48,097 bases of DNA from an uncultured Lachnospiraceae bacterium (GTDB taxonomy: Bacteria; Bacillota; Clostridia; Lachnospirales; Lachnospiraceae), in the NCBI GenBank assembly GCA_947591155.1, contig CANQDA010000026.1, positions 1 through 48,097 of the forward strand. Reading direction: 5' to 3'. Positions within the stretch are counted from its first letter, which is position 1, and every line of letters begins with the position of its first letter. Shown here in pieces: positions 33,370-41,367 of the stretch. The notes under the pieces were generated by a model that did no database searches, was not told where the DNA came from, and worked only from the letters and a program-made list of their open reading frames with translations. The translations under genes were made by a program, and so were the position numbers.

Positions 33370-33897
33370 ATGCAGTTCATTCTGTACCTGTCGCAATTCA
33401 TGATCCCGTTCCTGATCTTCTACATCATCGGCTATGGGCTGCTCACCAGAGTACCGGTCTACGACAGCTTCATCCGCGGCGCGAACGAAGGGCTGAAGAC
33501 CGTTGTGAGGATCGTACCGACGCTGATCGGCCTGATGGTGGCCGCGGGCGTGCTGCGCGCCTCCGGCTTCCTGGATTTTCTGGCTTCCCTGCTCGAACAG
33601 GCGGCCTCCGCGGTCGCTTTCCCGGCCGCGCTCGTACCGCTCGCGCTTCTGCGCATGTTCTCCTCGAGCGCAGCGACCGGCCTGCTGCTGGACGTGTACA
33701 AGGAGTACGGAACCGACTCCTCCATCGGCCTGATCGCCTCGCTGATGATGTGCTGCACCGAGACGATCTTCTACACGATGAGCCTCTACTTTATGACCGC
33801 GAACATCAAAAAAACGCGGCACACTCTCGGCGGCGCGCTCCTCTCCACGTTCGCCGGGATCGCCGCGTGCGTCGTCCTGGCCCGTGCGATGGCATAG
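33370..33897 (+). CDS. spmB: Spore maturation protein B (SpmB), nucleoside-recognition (Gate) domain
   Basis: A 175-aa integral membrane protein with the Gate domain: IVPTLIGLMVAAGVLRASGFLD, the SSAATGLLLDVYKEYG segment and CCTETIFYTMSLYF. In Bacillus, SpmA and SpmB act together in spore core dehydration. Length is normal. The start follows AAAAGGAGG. No spmA lies next to it, although the two are usually adjacent; the upstream gene is DUF885. Its presence suggests that the organism forms spores or recently did. Confidence 0.92.
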   Translation: MQFILYLSQFMIPFLIFYIIGYGLLTRVPVYDSFIRGANEGLKTVVRIVPTLIGLMVAAGVLRASGFLDFLASLLEQAASAVAFPAALVPLALLRMFSSSAATGLLLDVYKEYGTDSSIGLIASLMMCCTETIFYTMSLYFMTANIKKTRHTLGGALLSTFAGIAACVVLARAMA

Positions 33898-33902
33898 TAC
33901 AA

Positions 33903-33931
33903 TTGACATTTTCCACGCCAGCACTTATAAT
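33903..33931 (+). promoter_or_regulatory. Consensus sigma-A promoter for degV
   Basis: -35 TTGACA, 17-nt spacer, -10 TATAAT, five bases after the spmB stop codon. Confidence 0.8.
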
Positions 33932-33976
33932 GAGAAGCTGATATATAAATTTAATTGTAAAAAAGAGGATAGGACT

Positions 33977-34873
33977 ATGGGAAAAACAGCAATCGTCACG
34001 GACAGCAACAGCGGCATCACGAGAGCGCAGGCGGATGAGCTCGGCGTCTATGTGCTGCCGATGCCGTTTTTTATCAACGATGAACTCTACTACGAAGACA
34101 TCACCCTGACACAGGAAGAGTTTTATCTGCACCTGAAGAACAACTCGAACATCTCCACTTCCATGCCGTCTCTGACCGATGTGACCGAGCTCTGGGACAA
34201 GCTTCTGAAGGAGTACGATGAGATCGTCCACATTCCGATGTCGAGCGGGCTGAGCGGCTCGTGCAGCGCCGCGCAGGCGTTAGCGCAGGATTACGAGGGA
34301 AAGGTGTTTGTCGTGGACAACCGACGCATCTCTATCACGCAGAAGCAGTGCGCGATCGACGCAAAGGCGCTAGCGGACGCCGGATGGGGCGGCGCGGAGA
34401 TCGCAAAATATCTGGAGGACACCGCTGCGGATTCCAGCATCTATATCACGCTGAATACCCTGTACTATCTCAAAAAAGGTGGCCGGATCACGCCTGCCGC
34501 GGCGGCGCTCGGCACGTTGCTGCGCTTAAAGCCTGTGCTGCAGATCCAGGGCGACAAGCTCGACGCCTACGCGAAGAGCCGCACGATGAAGGCCGCACGC
34601 ACCACGATGCTCGAAGCAATCCACAAGGACATCACGGAGCGCTTCCACTCCCCGGAAGACGGCTCGGAATTCAACGTCATGCTGGCCTATTCCGGGACGG
34701 ATCTCACCGAAGTCAACTCCTGGAAGGAAGAGGTAGAGATGCACTATCCGAACCACGCGCCGCTGATGTGCGATCCGCTGTCCTTAAGCGTCTCCTGCCA
34801 CATCGGCGACGGATCCATCGCGATCGCGATCGCAAAGAAGCTCCCGCAGGAGCTCCTTCACAAATATCAATAG
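33977..34873 (+). CDS. DegV family fatty-acid-binding protein
   Basis: A cytoplasmic two-domain protein that binds a fatty acid, in Firmicutes often as the acyl-phosphate carrier FakB of the fatty-acid kinase system. Visible motifs are TDSNSGITRAQADELGVYVLPM at the start, TSMPSLTDV, IPMSSGLSGSC and LYYLKKGGRI. The 298-aa length is normal. The start ATG 33977 follows AGAGGATAGGACT and a consensus promoter. No fatty-acid kinase (fakA) gene is adjacent. Three hairpins lie downstream before the convergent NodB gene. Confidence 0.93.
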   Translation: MGKTAIVTDSNSGITRAQADELGVYVLPMPFFINDELYYEDITLTQEEFYLHLKNNSNISTSMPSLTDVTELWDKLLKEYDEIVHIPMSSGLSGSCSAAQALAQDYEGKVFVVDNRRISITQKQCAIDAKALADAGWGGAEIAKYLEDTAADSSIYITLNTLYYLKKGGRITPAAAALGTLLRLKPVLQIQGDKLDAYAKSRTMKAARTTMLEAIHKDITERFHSPEDGSEFNVMLAYSGTDLTEVNSWKEEVEMHYPNHAPLMCDPLSLSVSCHIGDGSIAIAIAKKLPQELLHKYQ

Positions 34874-34902
34874 AAGAAAGTTTCCGCACAAAATTTTCGA
34901 TC

Positions 34903-35030
34903 GAGTAGGGTGGATTTTCCCTACTCGCTGCGCGACCCGCGTGCTGCGACAGCAGCAAAATACCTTACGCGGGTCTGCGCATAAAAATTCCGTCACACGC
35001 CGCGCGGCTGCGCCTCCGTATGACGGAATT
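34903..35030. terminator. Cluster of three hairpins between convergent genes
   Basis: In order: GAGTAGGG/CCCTACTC (34903-34926); GCGC-GACCCGCGT with ACGCGGGTC-GCGC (34930-34980); and AATTCCGTCA/TGACGGAATT (34986-35030). The last is followed by CTTTTAT on the plus strand and by TTTTTAT on the minus strand, so it is a bidirectional terminator for degV and the NodB gene. Confidence 0.75.
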
Positions 35031-35033
35031 CTT

Positions 35034-35804
35034 TTATAGGATCTTTCGCTCGCCGTCGATCTCCGCGTATACAGGGATCGACGACAGATTCCGCACGCGC
35101 GTGCCGTCCGCGCTGAACAAAAGGCCGCACGTCGCGTTCATATAGTCCACGTAGTCAATGTTCGTCGTGTACCAGACGTCCGGCTGCCCGTGCATCCTCT
35201 CGCAGAACTTCTCCATCGCGTCCCAGGTGCCTTCACGGTCAAACTCGAAACTGTGTCCCCACACGTAAAACAACGGAATCTTCCCGTGATCCGGTTTGTT
35301 TAAGAACGAATCGGCCAGCTCGCCGAACGCGTCGTTGTGGTGGCAGCTCGGCGTCCAGCGCAGAAAATCGCGCGGGACATTGTGTCTCCCGGTGGACTCC
35401 ACCGTCCTGCTGTACGCGAAGCCGAGCGTCTTCAGGGTGCGGACCACCCGATCGTTGTACTCTCCGTATGCGTAGGAACAGCCCCGGATGATCCGCCCGG
35501 TACACGTTTCGAGCGTCAGGCGATCCTGATAAAACTCCTGCACCAACCGCTCCGGTGACAGATGTGTCGGGAATTCGTGCATCACGCCGTGACAGGCGAT
35601 CTCATGTCCCTCAAACAGCTCTGAAAGCTCATCCTTTCTCAAAAAACCTTCCGTGTCCAGAGTCCCCGAATTCAGATGAAATGTCGCCTTCAGCCCGTAG
35701 CGATTGAAGATCTCCACGAGCCTGCGGTCAAAGATCTGCCCGTCGTCGTAGCTGAACGTCAGCGCCTTTGTCTTAAATTCCGGATACAGCAGTTTAAAGC
35801 TCAT
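35034..35804 (-). CDS. Polysaccharide deacetylase (NodB domain), cytoplasmic form
   Basis: A 256-aa protein without signal peptide. The NodB core is complete: LTFSYDDGQIFD (motif 1, catalytic Asp and metal Asp), ACHGVMHEFP (His-x-x-x-His metal ligands) and YAYGEYND (motif 3). It should remove acetyl groups from sugars, and in this setting the substrate may be imported acetylated oligosaccharides. The start follows GGAGG and overlaps the last 11 bases of the GH3 gene, so the two are translationally coupled. It differs from the membrane-bound NodB protein at 22284, which lacks the metal histidines. Confidence 0.9.
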   Translation of the reverse strand: MSFKLLYPEFKTKALTFSYDDGQIFDRRLVEIFNRYGLKATFHLNSGTLDTEGFLRKDELSELFEGHEIACHGVMHEFPTHLSPERLVQEFYQDRLTLETCTGRIIRGCSYAYGEYNDRVVRTLKTLGFAYSRTVESTGRHNVPRDFLRWTPSCHHNDAFGELADSFLNKPDHGKIPLFYVWGHSFEFDREGTWDAMEKFCERMHGQPDVWYTTNIDYVDYMNATCGLLFSADGTRVRNLSSIPVYAEIDGERKIL

Positions 35805-37962
35805 ATCGCACCTCCACCGGCATGTGGCCCGTAAGCTCACGGCTCTTCTCATCCGGCTGAGAGCAGCCCGCGTAGAACACAAACTCCCGGCCGTCCACTC
35901 TACGGCAACCCGCCTCGTCTACTATGGTAAACGCCTGCCGCGGAATCCCCACGGTCACGGTCTTCGTCTCCCCGGACTCCACACGCACTCTCTGAAACGC
36001 GCAGAGCGAAGGATTCGGCGGTGCAAGCTTCGAATCGAGGCATTTGACGTAGATCTGAATAACATCCTCGGTCGAAACGCTGCCGGCATTCTCTACTGTC
36101 AAGTTCAGGCAGATCGAATCCGGCCCGCAGGTTTTCCCTGCGCCATCCGCATCAGCGGTCGATCCGCATCCGCATTTCCCGTCTATGGCTGCTTTTTTAT
36201 CTTTCAGGATTTCCGCGGCCTTCACGTACACGTCCCCGTAGGTCAGCCCGTAGCCGAACGGATACTGCGCCTTGTGCGTCATATAGCGATAGGTCCTGCC
36301 CTGCATCGAATAATCCGTAAAGTCAGGCAGTTCCTCCAGCGTCTCATAGAACGTGACCGGAAGCTTTCCGGACGGGGAGACGTCCCCGAACAGCAATTCC
36401 GCCACAGCGCTGCCGCCCTGCGCGCCCGGATACCAGACCTGCAGGATCGCGTTGAAATGCTTCGCCGCAAAGCTGAGATCCACATCGCTGCCGGCCATCA
36501 CGCAGAGCACGGTCGGCGTGCCGGTCTCGGCGACTGCCTCCATCAGCTCTCTCTGCACCTTCGGGAGCTGCAGATCCTCCTTGTCCCCGGAGGCGTAACT
36601 GTTGCCGGTGTCGCCCTCCTCGCCCTCGAGCGTCTCGTCCAGACCGACGCAGAGGATCACCACGTCGCTGTGCCTCGCGACGGTCCTCGCCTCCGAGAGA
36701 CGGTCCCCCGCAAACGCAAGGTGCTCCGTGCGGTCTCTGAACAGCTCGCAGCCCGGCGTCGTGAATATGCGCAGCTCGTCGCCTAAGTAATCCTGCAGGC
36801 CCTCCTGCACCGTCACATAGCGGGACGCCGTCCCGTGATAGTTACCGATCAGCGACGCGCGGCTGTCCGCATTCGGACCGATGATGCCCACAGTCTTCAA
36901 CTTTTCTTTCATAAGCGGCAGGACGCCGTCATTCTTCAGAAGCACCACGCTCTCGAGCGCCGCCTTCTTTGCCAGCGCCAGATGCTCCTTCGACTCGACT
37001 TCCTCATACGGAACCGCGTCGTACTCGCTGCCGTCGAACAGCCCGAGCAGATAGCGCGTCGTGAACAGGCGCACGGCCGACTCCGTGATCGTCTCCTCGG
37101 TGACAAGCCCATTCTTGTATGCGTTCAAAATATGGAGATATGTATTTCCGCAGTTCAGGTCGCAGCCGTTGTTGATCGCCAGAGCCGCGGACTCCTTCGC
37201 CGACGAGGTCACCATGTGATGCTCGTGGAAATCCCGGATCGCCCAGCAGTCCGAGACAAAATGTCCCTCGAATCCCCACTCGCCGCGCAGCTTTTTCTGC
37301 AGCGCCGGGCTGGCGCAGCTCGGCTCGCCGTTCACGCGGTTGTACGCGCCCATCACGGCCTCCACGCCGGCCTCCTCCACGAGCGCCTGAAACGCGGGGA
37401 GATAAGTCTCGCCCATGTCCTTTGGCGTCGCCTCCGCGTCAAACTCGTGGCGAAGGCCCTCCGGCCCGGAGTGTACCGCGAAATGCTTCGCGCACGCCGC
37501 CGCCTTCATCGTCTCGCCGTCGCCCTGCAGCCCCTTGACGAAAGCCACGCCGAGGCGGCTCGTCAGGTACGGATCCTCCCCATAGGTCTCATGGCCGCGC
37601 CCCCAGCGGGGGTCACGGAAAATGTTGACATTCGGGGACCAGAAGGTCAGCCCTTTGTAGATGTCGCGGTCTCCCTGCGCGGAGTACGCGTTGTACTTGG
37701 CGCGGCCCTCGGTCGCGATCACGTCCGCGAGCTCCCCCGCGAGCTTTTCGTCAAACGTCGCCCCGATGCCGATCGCCTGCGGGAAAACCGTCGCCTGGCC
37801 CGCTCTGGCCACCCCGTGCAGCCCTTCATTCCACCAGTTGTAAGCGGGAACGCCGAGCCGTTCGATCGCGGGCGCGTCGTATTTGAGCTGGCTCGCCTTC
37901 TCCTCCAGCGTCATCTGCTCGACAAGCGCCTCTGCTTTTTTTCTCGCTTCTTCTCTTTTCAT
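35794..37962 (-). CDS. GH3 family glycosidase (beta-xylosidase / beta-glucosidase type)
   Basis: Releases terminal sugars from oligosaccharides by a retaining mechanism; no signal peptide, so it acts in the cytoplasm. The N-terminal barrel holds YNWWNEGLHGVARAG, RDPRWGRGHETYGEDPYL, KHFAVHSGPE and the nucleophile D238 in FVSDCWAI. The alpha/beta sandwich and a fibronectin III-like C-terminal domain follow. The WWNEGLHG form is common in GH3 xylosidases, but specificity needs assay. Near residues 587-616 lies a short Cys/Gly/Asp-rich insertion. The start ATG 37962 follows AAAGGAG. A structured leader lies upstream, and a deacetylase gene overlaps the 3' end. Confidence 0.93.
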   Translation of the reverse strand: MKREEARKKAEALVEQMTLEEKASQLKYDAPAIERLGVPAYNWWNEGLHGVARAGQATVFPQAIGIGATFDEKLAGELADVIATEGRAKYNAYSAQGDRDIYKGLTFWSPNVNIFRDPRWGRGHETYGEDPYLTSRLGVAFVKGLQGDGETMKAAACAKHFAVHSGPEGLRHEFDAEATPKDMGETYLPAFQALVEEAGVEAVMGAYNRVNGEPSCASPALQKKLRGEWGFEGHFVSDCWAIRDFHEHHMVTSSAKESAALAINNGCDLNCGNTYLHILNAYKNGLVTEETITESAVRLFTTRYLLGLFDGSEYDAVPYEEVESKEHLALAKKAALESVVLLKNDGVLPLMKEKLKTVGIIGPNADSRASLIGNYHGTASRYVTVQEGLQDYLGDELRIFTTPGCELFRDRTEHLAFAGDRLSEARTVARHSDVVILCVGLDETLEGEEGDTGNSYASGDKEDLQLPKVQRELMEAVAETGTPTVLCVMAGSDVDLSFAAKHFNAILQVWYPGAQGGSAVAELLFGDVSPSGKLPVTFYETLEELPDFTDYSMQGRTYRYMTHKAQYPFGYGLTYGDVYVKAAEILKDKKAAIDGKCGCGSTADADGAGKTCGPDSICLNLTVENAGSVSTEDVIQIYVKCLDSKLAPPNPSLCAFQRVRVESGETKTVTVGIPRQAFTIVDEAGCRRVDGREFVFYAGCSQPDEKSRELTGHMPVEVRYEL

Positions 37963-37990
37963 CACGGTCTCCTTTTTTTGTTATATTTAC

Positions 37991-38056
37991 GCCGTGCCAA
38001 ACCTCAGATGCACCTATACCCGCTCCTGCATCTGTACTTTTCACGTCCGGCACGGC
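37991..38056 (-). ncRNA. Structured 5' leader of the GH3 gene
   Basis: GCCGTGCC (37991-37998) pairs with GGCACGGC (38049-38056), and inside this AGATGCA (38006-38012) pairs with TGCATCT (38027-38033). The structure lies about 30 bp before the GH3 start and has no U-tract. It does not match a riboswitch class I know. The rest of this 320-bp divergent gap is AT-rich promoter DNA. Confidence 0.5.
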
Positions 38057-38216
38057 TTATTACTTTCCGAAAAATTTTTACACGATCCGTTATTTTCCTA
38101 TTAGTATCACTATAGCAGAACTTTTGCTTTTTTTCTTTAAAATTGTTGCTATATATATTGCAAATTTTAGTTATCCGCGGGCGAAAAATTTTCATCTCGT
38201 GCGGCGCGATGCGGTA

Positions 38217-38245
38217 TTGTCTTTTCGAAATATCCATTGTAAAAT
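38217..38245 (+). promoter_or_regulatory. Sigma-A promoter for the intracellular GH5 gene
   Basis: -35 TTGTCT, 17-nt spacer, -10 TAAAAT, about 38 bp upstream of the start codon. Confidence 0.6.
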
Positions 38246-38282
38246 AAATCTAACATTCCAGAGATCAAGGAGGGGTTTACCC

Positions 38283-39323
38283 ATGCGAAAATTTGAAGGA
38301 TTTCAGCGCGGCGTCAATCTGGGCGGATGGATCTCCCAGTGCGTGAGCCGCAACAAAGAGCATTTTGAGACGTTTATCACGAAAAAGGATATCGAGCGGA
38401 TCGCCGGCTGGGGACTCGACCACGTGCGGCTTCCGATCGATTACGACATCGTCATGAACGAGGACGACAGCTTCATTGAGGACGGCTTCGCGCTTATCGA
38501 CCGCTGTATCGACTGGTGCCGGGAGCATGGCCTGCACATCATTCTCGACGTACACAAAGCGAAGGGCTACATGTTCGACACAGGCGCGGTGCCGGACCCG
38601 GACGCGTTTTTCCACAGCCGGGAGCTGCAGGACAGCTTCATCCATCTCTGGGAGGAGCTCGCCCGCCGCTACGCGAAGCACTCGGACATTGCCGCGTTCG
38701 AGCTGCTCAACGAGATCGTCAACCCGGCGATGCGCGAGATCTGGAACGAGATCGCTCACCGCGCGATCGAGACGATCCGCGTCATTGCCCCGGATACCTA
38801 TATCCTGATCGGCGGCGTCTGCTACAACAGTGTCGCGAGCGTCCCGGATCTCGAAGCCCCCTACGACGACAAGATCGTCTACAACTTCCACTGCTACGCG
38901 CCGCTGATGTTCACGCACCAGGGAGCTTACTGGGTAAAGGATATGCCGCAGGATTTCCGCACCGGTTACCCGCAGACGGCCGCCGCATTCCGCGCCATCG
39001 GGCAGCGCATTGAGCAGGCGCGCGTAGACGCGGTCTGCGAAGATTTCATCGACCCGCAGGATTCCGGCGCGATACTGTTCGAAAAGATGTTTGCGGATGC
39101 AGTCGCATACGCCGAGCGGATGAACGTTCCGCTCTACTGCGGCGAATACGGCGTGATCGATCTGGCGCCCCTGCCGGACACCGTGCGCTGGTTCGACGAC
39201 ATTCACTCCGTATTCGAGAAGTTCGGCATCGGCCGGGCACTGTGGAATTACAAGAACAAAGACTTCGGGCTCGTGGACGAGCACTATAAGGATGTGTTGG
39301 ACGAGCTGGTGAAGAGGTTGTAA
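38283..39323 (+). CDS. Intracellular GH5 family glycosidase
   Basis: A 346-aa single-domain TIM-barrel enzyme with no signal peptide, so it should act on imported oligosaccharides. It starts RGVNLGGWISQC, typical of GH5 glucanases and exo-glucanases, followed by HVRLPIDYD, the acid/base E144 in LLNEIVNP, HCYAP and the nucleophile E288 in YCGEYGV. The full set of catalytic residues is present. The start follows AGGAGG. It is divergent from the GH3-NodB pair across a 320-bp gap. Activity on beta-glucan or gluco-oligosaccharides is likely from the family; exact specificity is open. Confidence 0.92.
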   Translation: MRKFEGFQRGVNLGGWISQCVSRNKEHFETFITKKDIERIAGWGLDHVRLPIDYDIVMNEDDSFIEDGFALIDRCIDWCREHGLHIILDVHKAKGYMFDTGAVPDPDAFFHSRELQDSFIHLWEELARRYAKHSDIAAFELLNEIVNPAMREIWNEIAHRAIETIRVIAPDTYILIGGVCYNSVASVPDLEAPYDDKIVYNFHCYAPLMFTHQGAYWVKDMPQDFRTGYPQTAAAFRAIGQRIEQARVDAVCEDFIDPQDSGAILFEKMFADAVAYAERMNVPLYCGEYGVIDLAPLPDTVRWFDDIHSVFEKFGIGRALWNYKNKDFGLVDEHYKDVLDELVKRL

Positions 39324-39327
39324 GGGC

Positions 39328-39479
39328 GGTCGCGGGCATTCGCCGTATCCGCCGGTCTCATGAGCCGTGCTGACCTCGAAAAAGCTTTGCTTTTCCTCGG
39401 TCGCGGGCATTCGCCCTATCATTTAATGAGAAGCGTCCCTCGACTCCGCTTCGCTCCGTCTTGGTCGCGGGCATTCGCC
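39328..39479. repeat. Triplicate 17-bp repeat GGTCGCGGGCATTCGCC
   Basis: Exact copies lie at 39328-39344, 39399-39415 and 39463-39479. Copies two and three are each preceded by a CTCGA-start hairpin-like segment (AAAAGCTTTGCTTTT; CTCCGCTTCGCTCCG). The array follows the GH5 stop codon and no gene overlaps it. Confidence 0.85.
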
Positions 39480-39484
39480 GCATC

Positions 39485-39543
39485 CGAATAAGCGAAAAAG
39501 TCCTGATGCAAATTAATTTGCACAGGACTTTTTCGCTTATTCG
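39485..39543. terminator. Near-perfect 59-bp palindrome
   Basis: CGAATAAGCGAAAAAGTCCTG and CAGGACTTTTTCGCTTATTCG enclose TGCAAATT/AATTTGCA with a single bulged base. The AAAAAG/CTTTTT tracts within the stem suit a bidirectional terminator between the GH5 gene and the tRNA-Lys gene. Flanking AATGAGAAGCGTC (39425-39437) and GACGCTTCTCATT (39543-39555) form a further 13-bp outer stem. Confidence 0.8.
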
Positions 39544-39575
39544 ACGCTTCTCATTGCTTTCGCGGAAAAAAGGAA

Positions 39576-39616
39576 AACACCGCCCCCGATGCTCATTCGT
39601 CATCGAAAACAGTGTT
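39576..39616 (-). terminator. Terminator of tRNA-Lys
   Basis: Minus-strand AACACTGTTTTCGATG pairs over 16 bp with CATCGGGGGCGGTGTT, using several G-U pairs that would not pair in the opposite strand, and is followed by TTTTCC. It begins five bases after the tRNA. Confidence 0.75.
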
Positions 39617-39620
39617 TCAC

Positions 39621-39693
39621 TGCGCGATCAGGGGCTCGAACCCTGGACACCCTGATTAAGAGTCAGGTGCTCTACCAACTGAGCTAATCGCGC
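39621..39693 (-). tRNA. tRNA-Lys (CTT anticodon)
   Basis: A 73-nt cloverleaf: acceptor GCGCGAT/ATCGCGC, D arm GCTC-AGTTGGTA-GAGC, anticodon stem CCTGA/TCAGG with loop CTCTTAA (anticodon CTT), T arm CAGGG-TTCGAGC-CCCTG. The discriminator is A and CCA is not encoded. Its promoter and terminator are both visible. Confidence 0.97.
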
Positions 39694-39713
39694 TTGCCCT
39701 ATAAACAAAGGCT

Positions 39714-39742
39714 ATTATAATACAAGGCTCCTCAAATTGCAA
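39714..39742 (-). promoter_or_regulatory. Sigma-A promoter for tRNA-Lys
   Basis: Minus strand -35 TTGCAA, 17-nt spacer, -10 TATAAT, 20 bp upstream of the mature tRNA. Confidence 0.8.
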
Positions 39743-39809
39743 CCCACATTTTATACTTTTTTTATATTTAAATTTCTCTTTTTTTAGTTTTTTTTCACAA
39801 TTATAATAC

Positions 39810-39838
39810 TTGAATCCCCGCCGGAAATCCACTATACT
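39810..39838 (+). promoter_or_regulatory. Sigma-A promoter for the AI-2E-family gene
   Basis: -35 TTGAAT, 17-nt spacer, -10 TATACT, about 105 bp upstream of the start codon. Confidence 0.6.
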
Positions 39839-39942
39839 GAATTTTAAGCGACGCAGCGAAACACGCGCATTTGCGCATAAAACTGCTGACGCCCGTGAAT
39901 GTTTCAGAGACAAACCCTCGGCAGAGAAAGGCGTTTTCTATT

Positions 39943-41367
39943 ATGTGCAAGAAGCCGACAGCTGAAAAATATGATCCTGGATATTCTAAGAAGGCAAATA
40001 CTGCTCCGGCCCGGAAGGATCCGAAAGGCACACAGAGTTCCCCGGATGCACAGAGCTCGAAAAATGCACAGAATGCTCACAATGCACAAAATCTGAAAAA
40101 AGCGCAGGGTTCTGCATCGACCGGACAGCCGGAAAATGACGACACTGTGCCCTCCACGCAGAAAAAGCAGCGTTTCATCAAGAACAACCAGTATTTTACA
40201 ATCTGCATCTACGCGGGCGTCATGGTGCTCATCGCCGCGATCATCTTCAAGTGCGTCATCGACATCGACAAGACCAAGGCGTGGCTGGGGCAGGTCATCG
40301 GTATGCTGTCGCCTTTCATTCTGGGCGCGCTGCTCGCGTATGTGCTCAACCCGATGGTGCATATGTTTTACCGGGGCATCGACAGACTCTGCGATCGCCT
40401 GCATGTCAAAATAAAGCACAGCGTTCATACGGTGCTTTCGATCCTCGTCACCTATGTGATCGTGGTCGGCTTCGTCGTGCTCACGCTGCTGTATGTGTTC
40501 CCGGAAATCGCCAAGAATATCGTGGACTTCGTCAACTATCTGCCGACGGCCTACAACACCGTGCTGGATATGCTGGCCCGATTGCAGAAGCGCTTCCCGA
40601 ACCTTGAGATCGGTGCGATCCGCAGTTATCTGGCCGACGCGGTGCCGGAGCTGGCCTCGTATCTGCAGAATTTCGCGACGAACATGGTTCCCGCGCTCTA
40701 TACAATCTCGATGTCGATCGTCGACTGGCTCGCCAATCTGTTCATCACCTTGATCGTGTCGATTTATATGCTGTACGACAAGCGCCGCATCATGCGTGCC
40801 TCCTGGCGCCTGATCTACGCGTTTGTGCCGAAAAAGCGCATTCCGGCGTGCCAGGAGATCCTTGCCGAGTGCAACCGCCTGTTCAGCAGCTTCGTCGTCG
40901 GCAAGTTTATCGACTCGCTGATCATCGGAATTCTCTGTTTCATCCTGATGACGATCCTGCGGCTGCCATACGCTCTGCTGATCAGCATCATCGTCGGCGT
41001 CACGAACATGATCCCGTATTTCGGTCCGTTCATCGGCGCTGTGCCGGGTATCCTGATCATCCTGTTCATCAGCCCGCTGCAGGCGCTCATTTTTGCGATC
41101 ATGATCTTCTGTCTGCAGCAGTTTGACGGACTGATCCTCGGGCCGAAGATCCTTGGAGACTCCATAGGCTTAAAACCGCTTTGGATCATCTTCGCGATCA
41201 CGATCGGCGGTCATCTCGCCGGGCTCATCGGTATGTTCCTCGGCGTCCCGGTCGTCGCGATCCTCAGTTATCTCTTTGATCTGTACCTTGCGCATCGGCT
41301 TGCGCGGAAAAATGTTTCCGATGAGATGGTCGAGAACGTCTTACAAAAAATGGAGCTGGACGACTGA
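39943..41367 (+). CDS. AI-2E family transporter (PerM/YtvI type)
   Basis: A 474-aa membrane protein of the AI-2E exporter/PerM family; some members export signals, others sodium, so the substrate is uncertain. After a polar N-terminal tail of about 65 residues with Asn/Ala/Gln repeats (KNAQNAHNAQN), there are about eight TM helices with the family features SPFILGALLAYVLNPMV, GVTNMIPYFGPFIGAVPG, LQQFDGLILGPKILGDSIGL and GVPVVAIL. I choose the ATG at 39943; its AAAGG is rather distant, and an upstream TTG is possible. A terminator overlaps the stop codon. Confidence 0.9.
   Translation: MCKKPTAEKYDPGYSKKANTAPARKDPKGTQSSPDAQSSKNAQNAHNAQNLKKAQGSASTGQPENDDTVPSTQKKQRFIKNNQYFTICIYAGVMVLIAAIIFKCVIDIDKTKAWLGQVIGMLSPFILGALLAYVLNPMVHMFYRGIDRLCDRLHVKIKHSVHTVLSILVTYVIVVGFVVLTLLYVFPEIAKNIVDFVNYLPTAYNTVLDMLARLQKRFPNLEIGAIRSYLADAVPELASYLQNFATNMVPALYTISMSIVDWLANLFITLIVSIYMLYDKRRIMRASWRLIYAFVPKKRIPACQEILAECNRLFSSFVVGKFIDSLIIGILCFILMTILRLPYALLISIIVGVTNMIPYFGPFIGAVPGILIILFISPLQALIFAIMIFCLQQFDGLILGPKILGDSIGLKPLWIIFAITIGGHLAGLIGMFLGVPVVAILSYLFDLYLAHRLARKNVSDEMVENVLQKMELDD

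Noticed and set aside
37991..38056. c-di-GMP, PreQ1 or SAM riboswitch upstream of GH3
   Set aside because: None of the conserved core sequences of these classes is present; only the nested stems can be supported.
38277..39422. A 381-codon open frame antisense to the intracellular GH5 gene
   Set aside because: The composition (Val/Asp/Arg/His-rich) is that of an antisense shadow; the plus strand has complete GH5 catalytic motifs, promoter and ribosome site.
39328..39555. A possible small CRISPR array
   Set aside because: Only three 17-bp repeats, spacers of unequal length with their own hairpins, and no cas genes.
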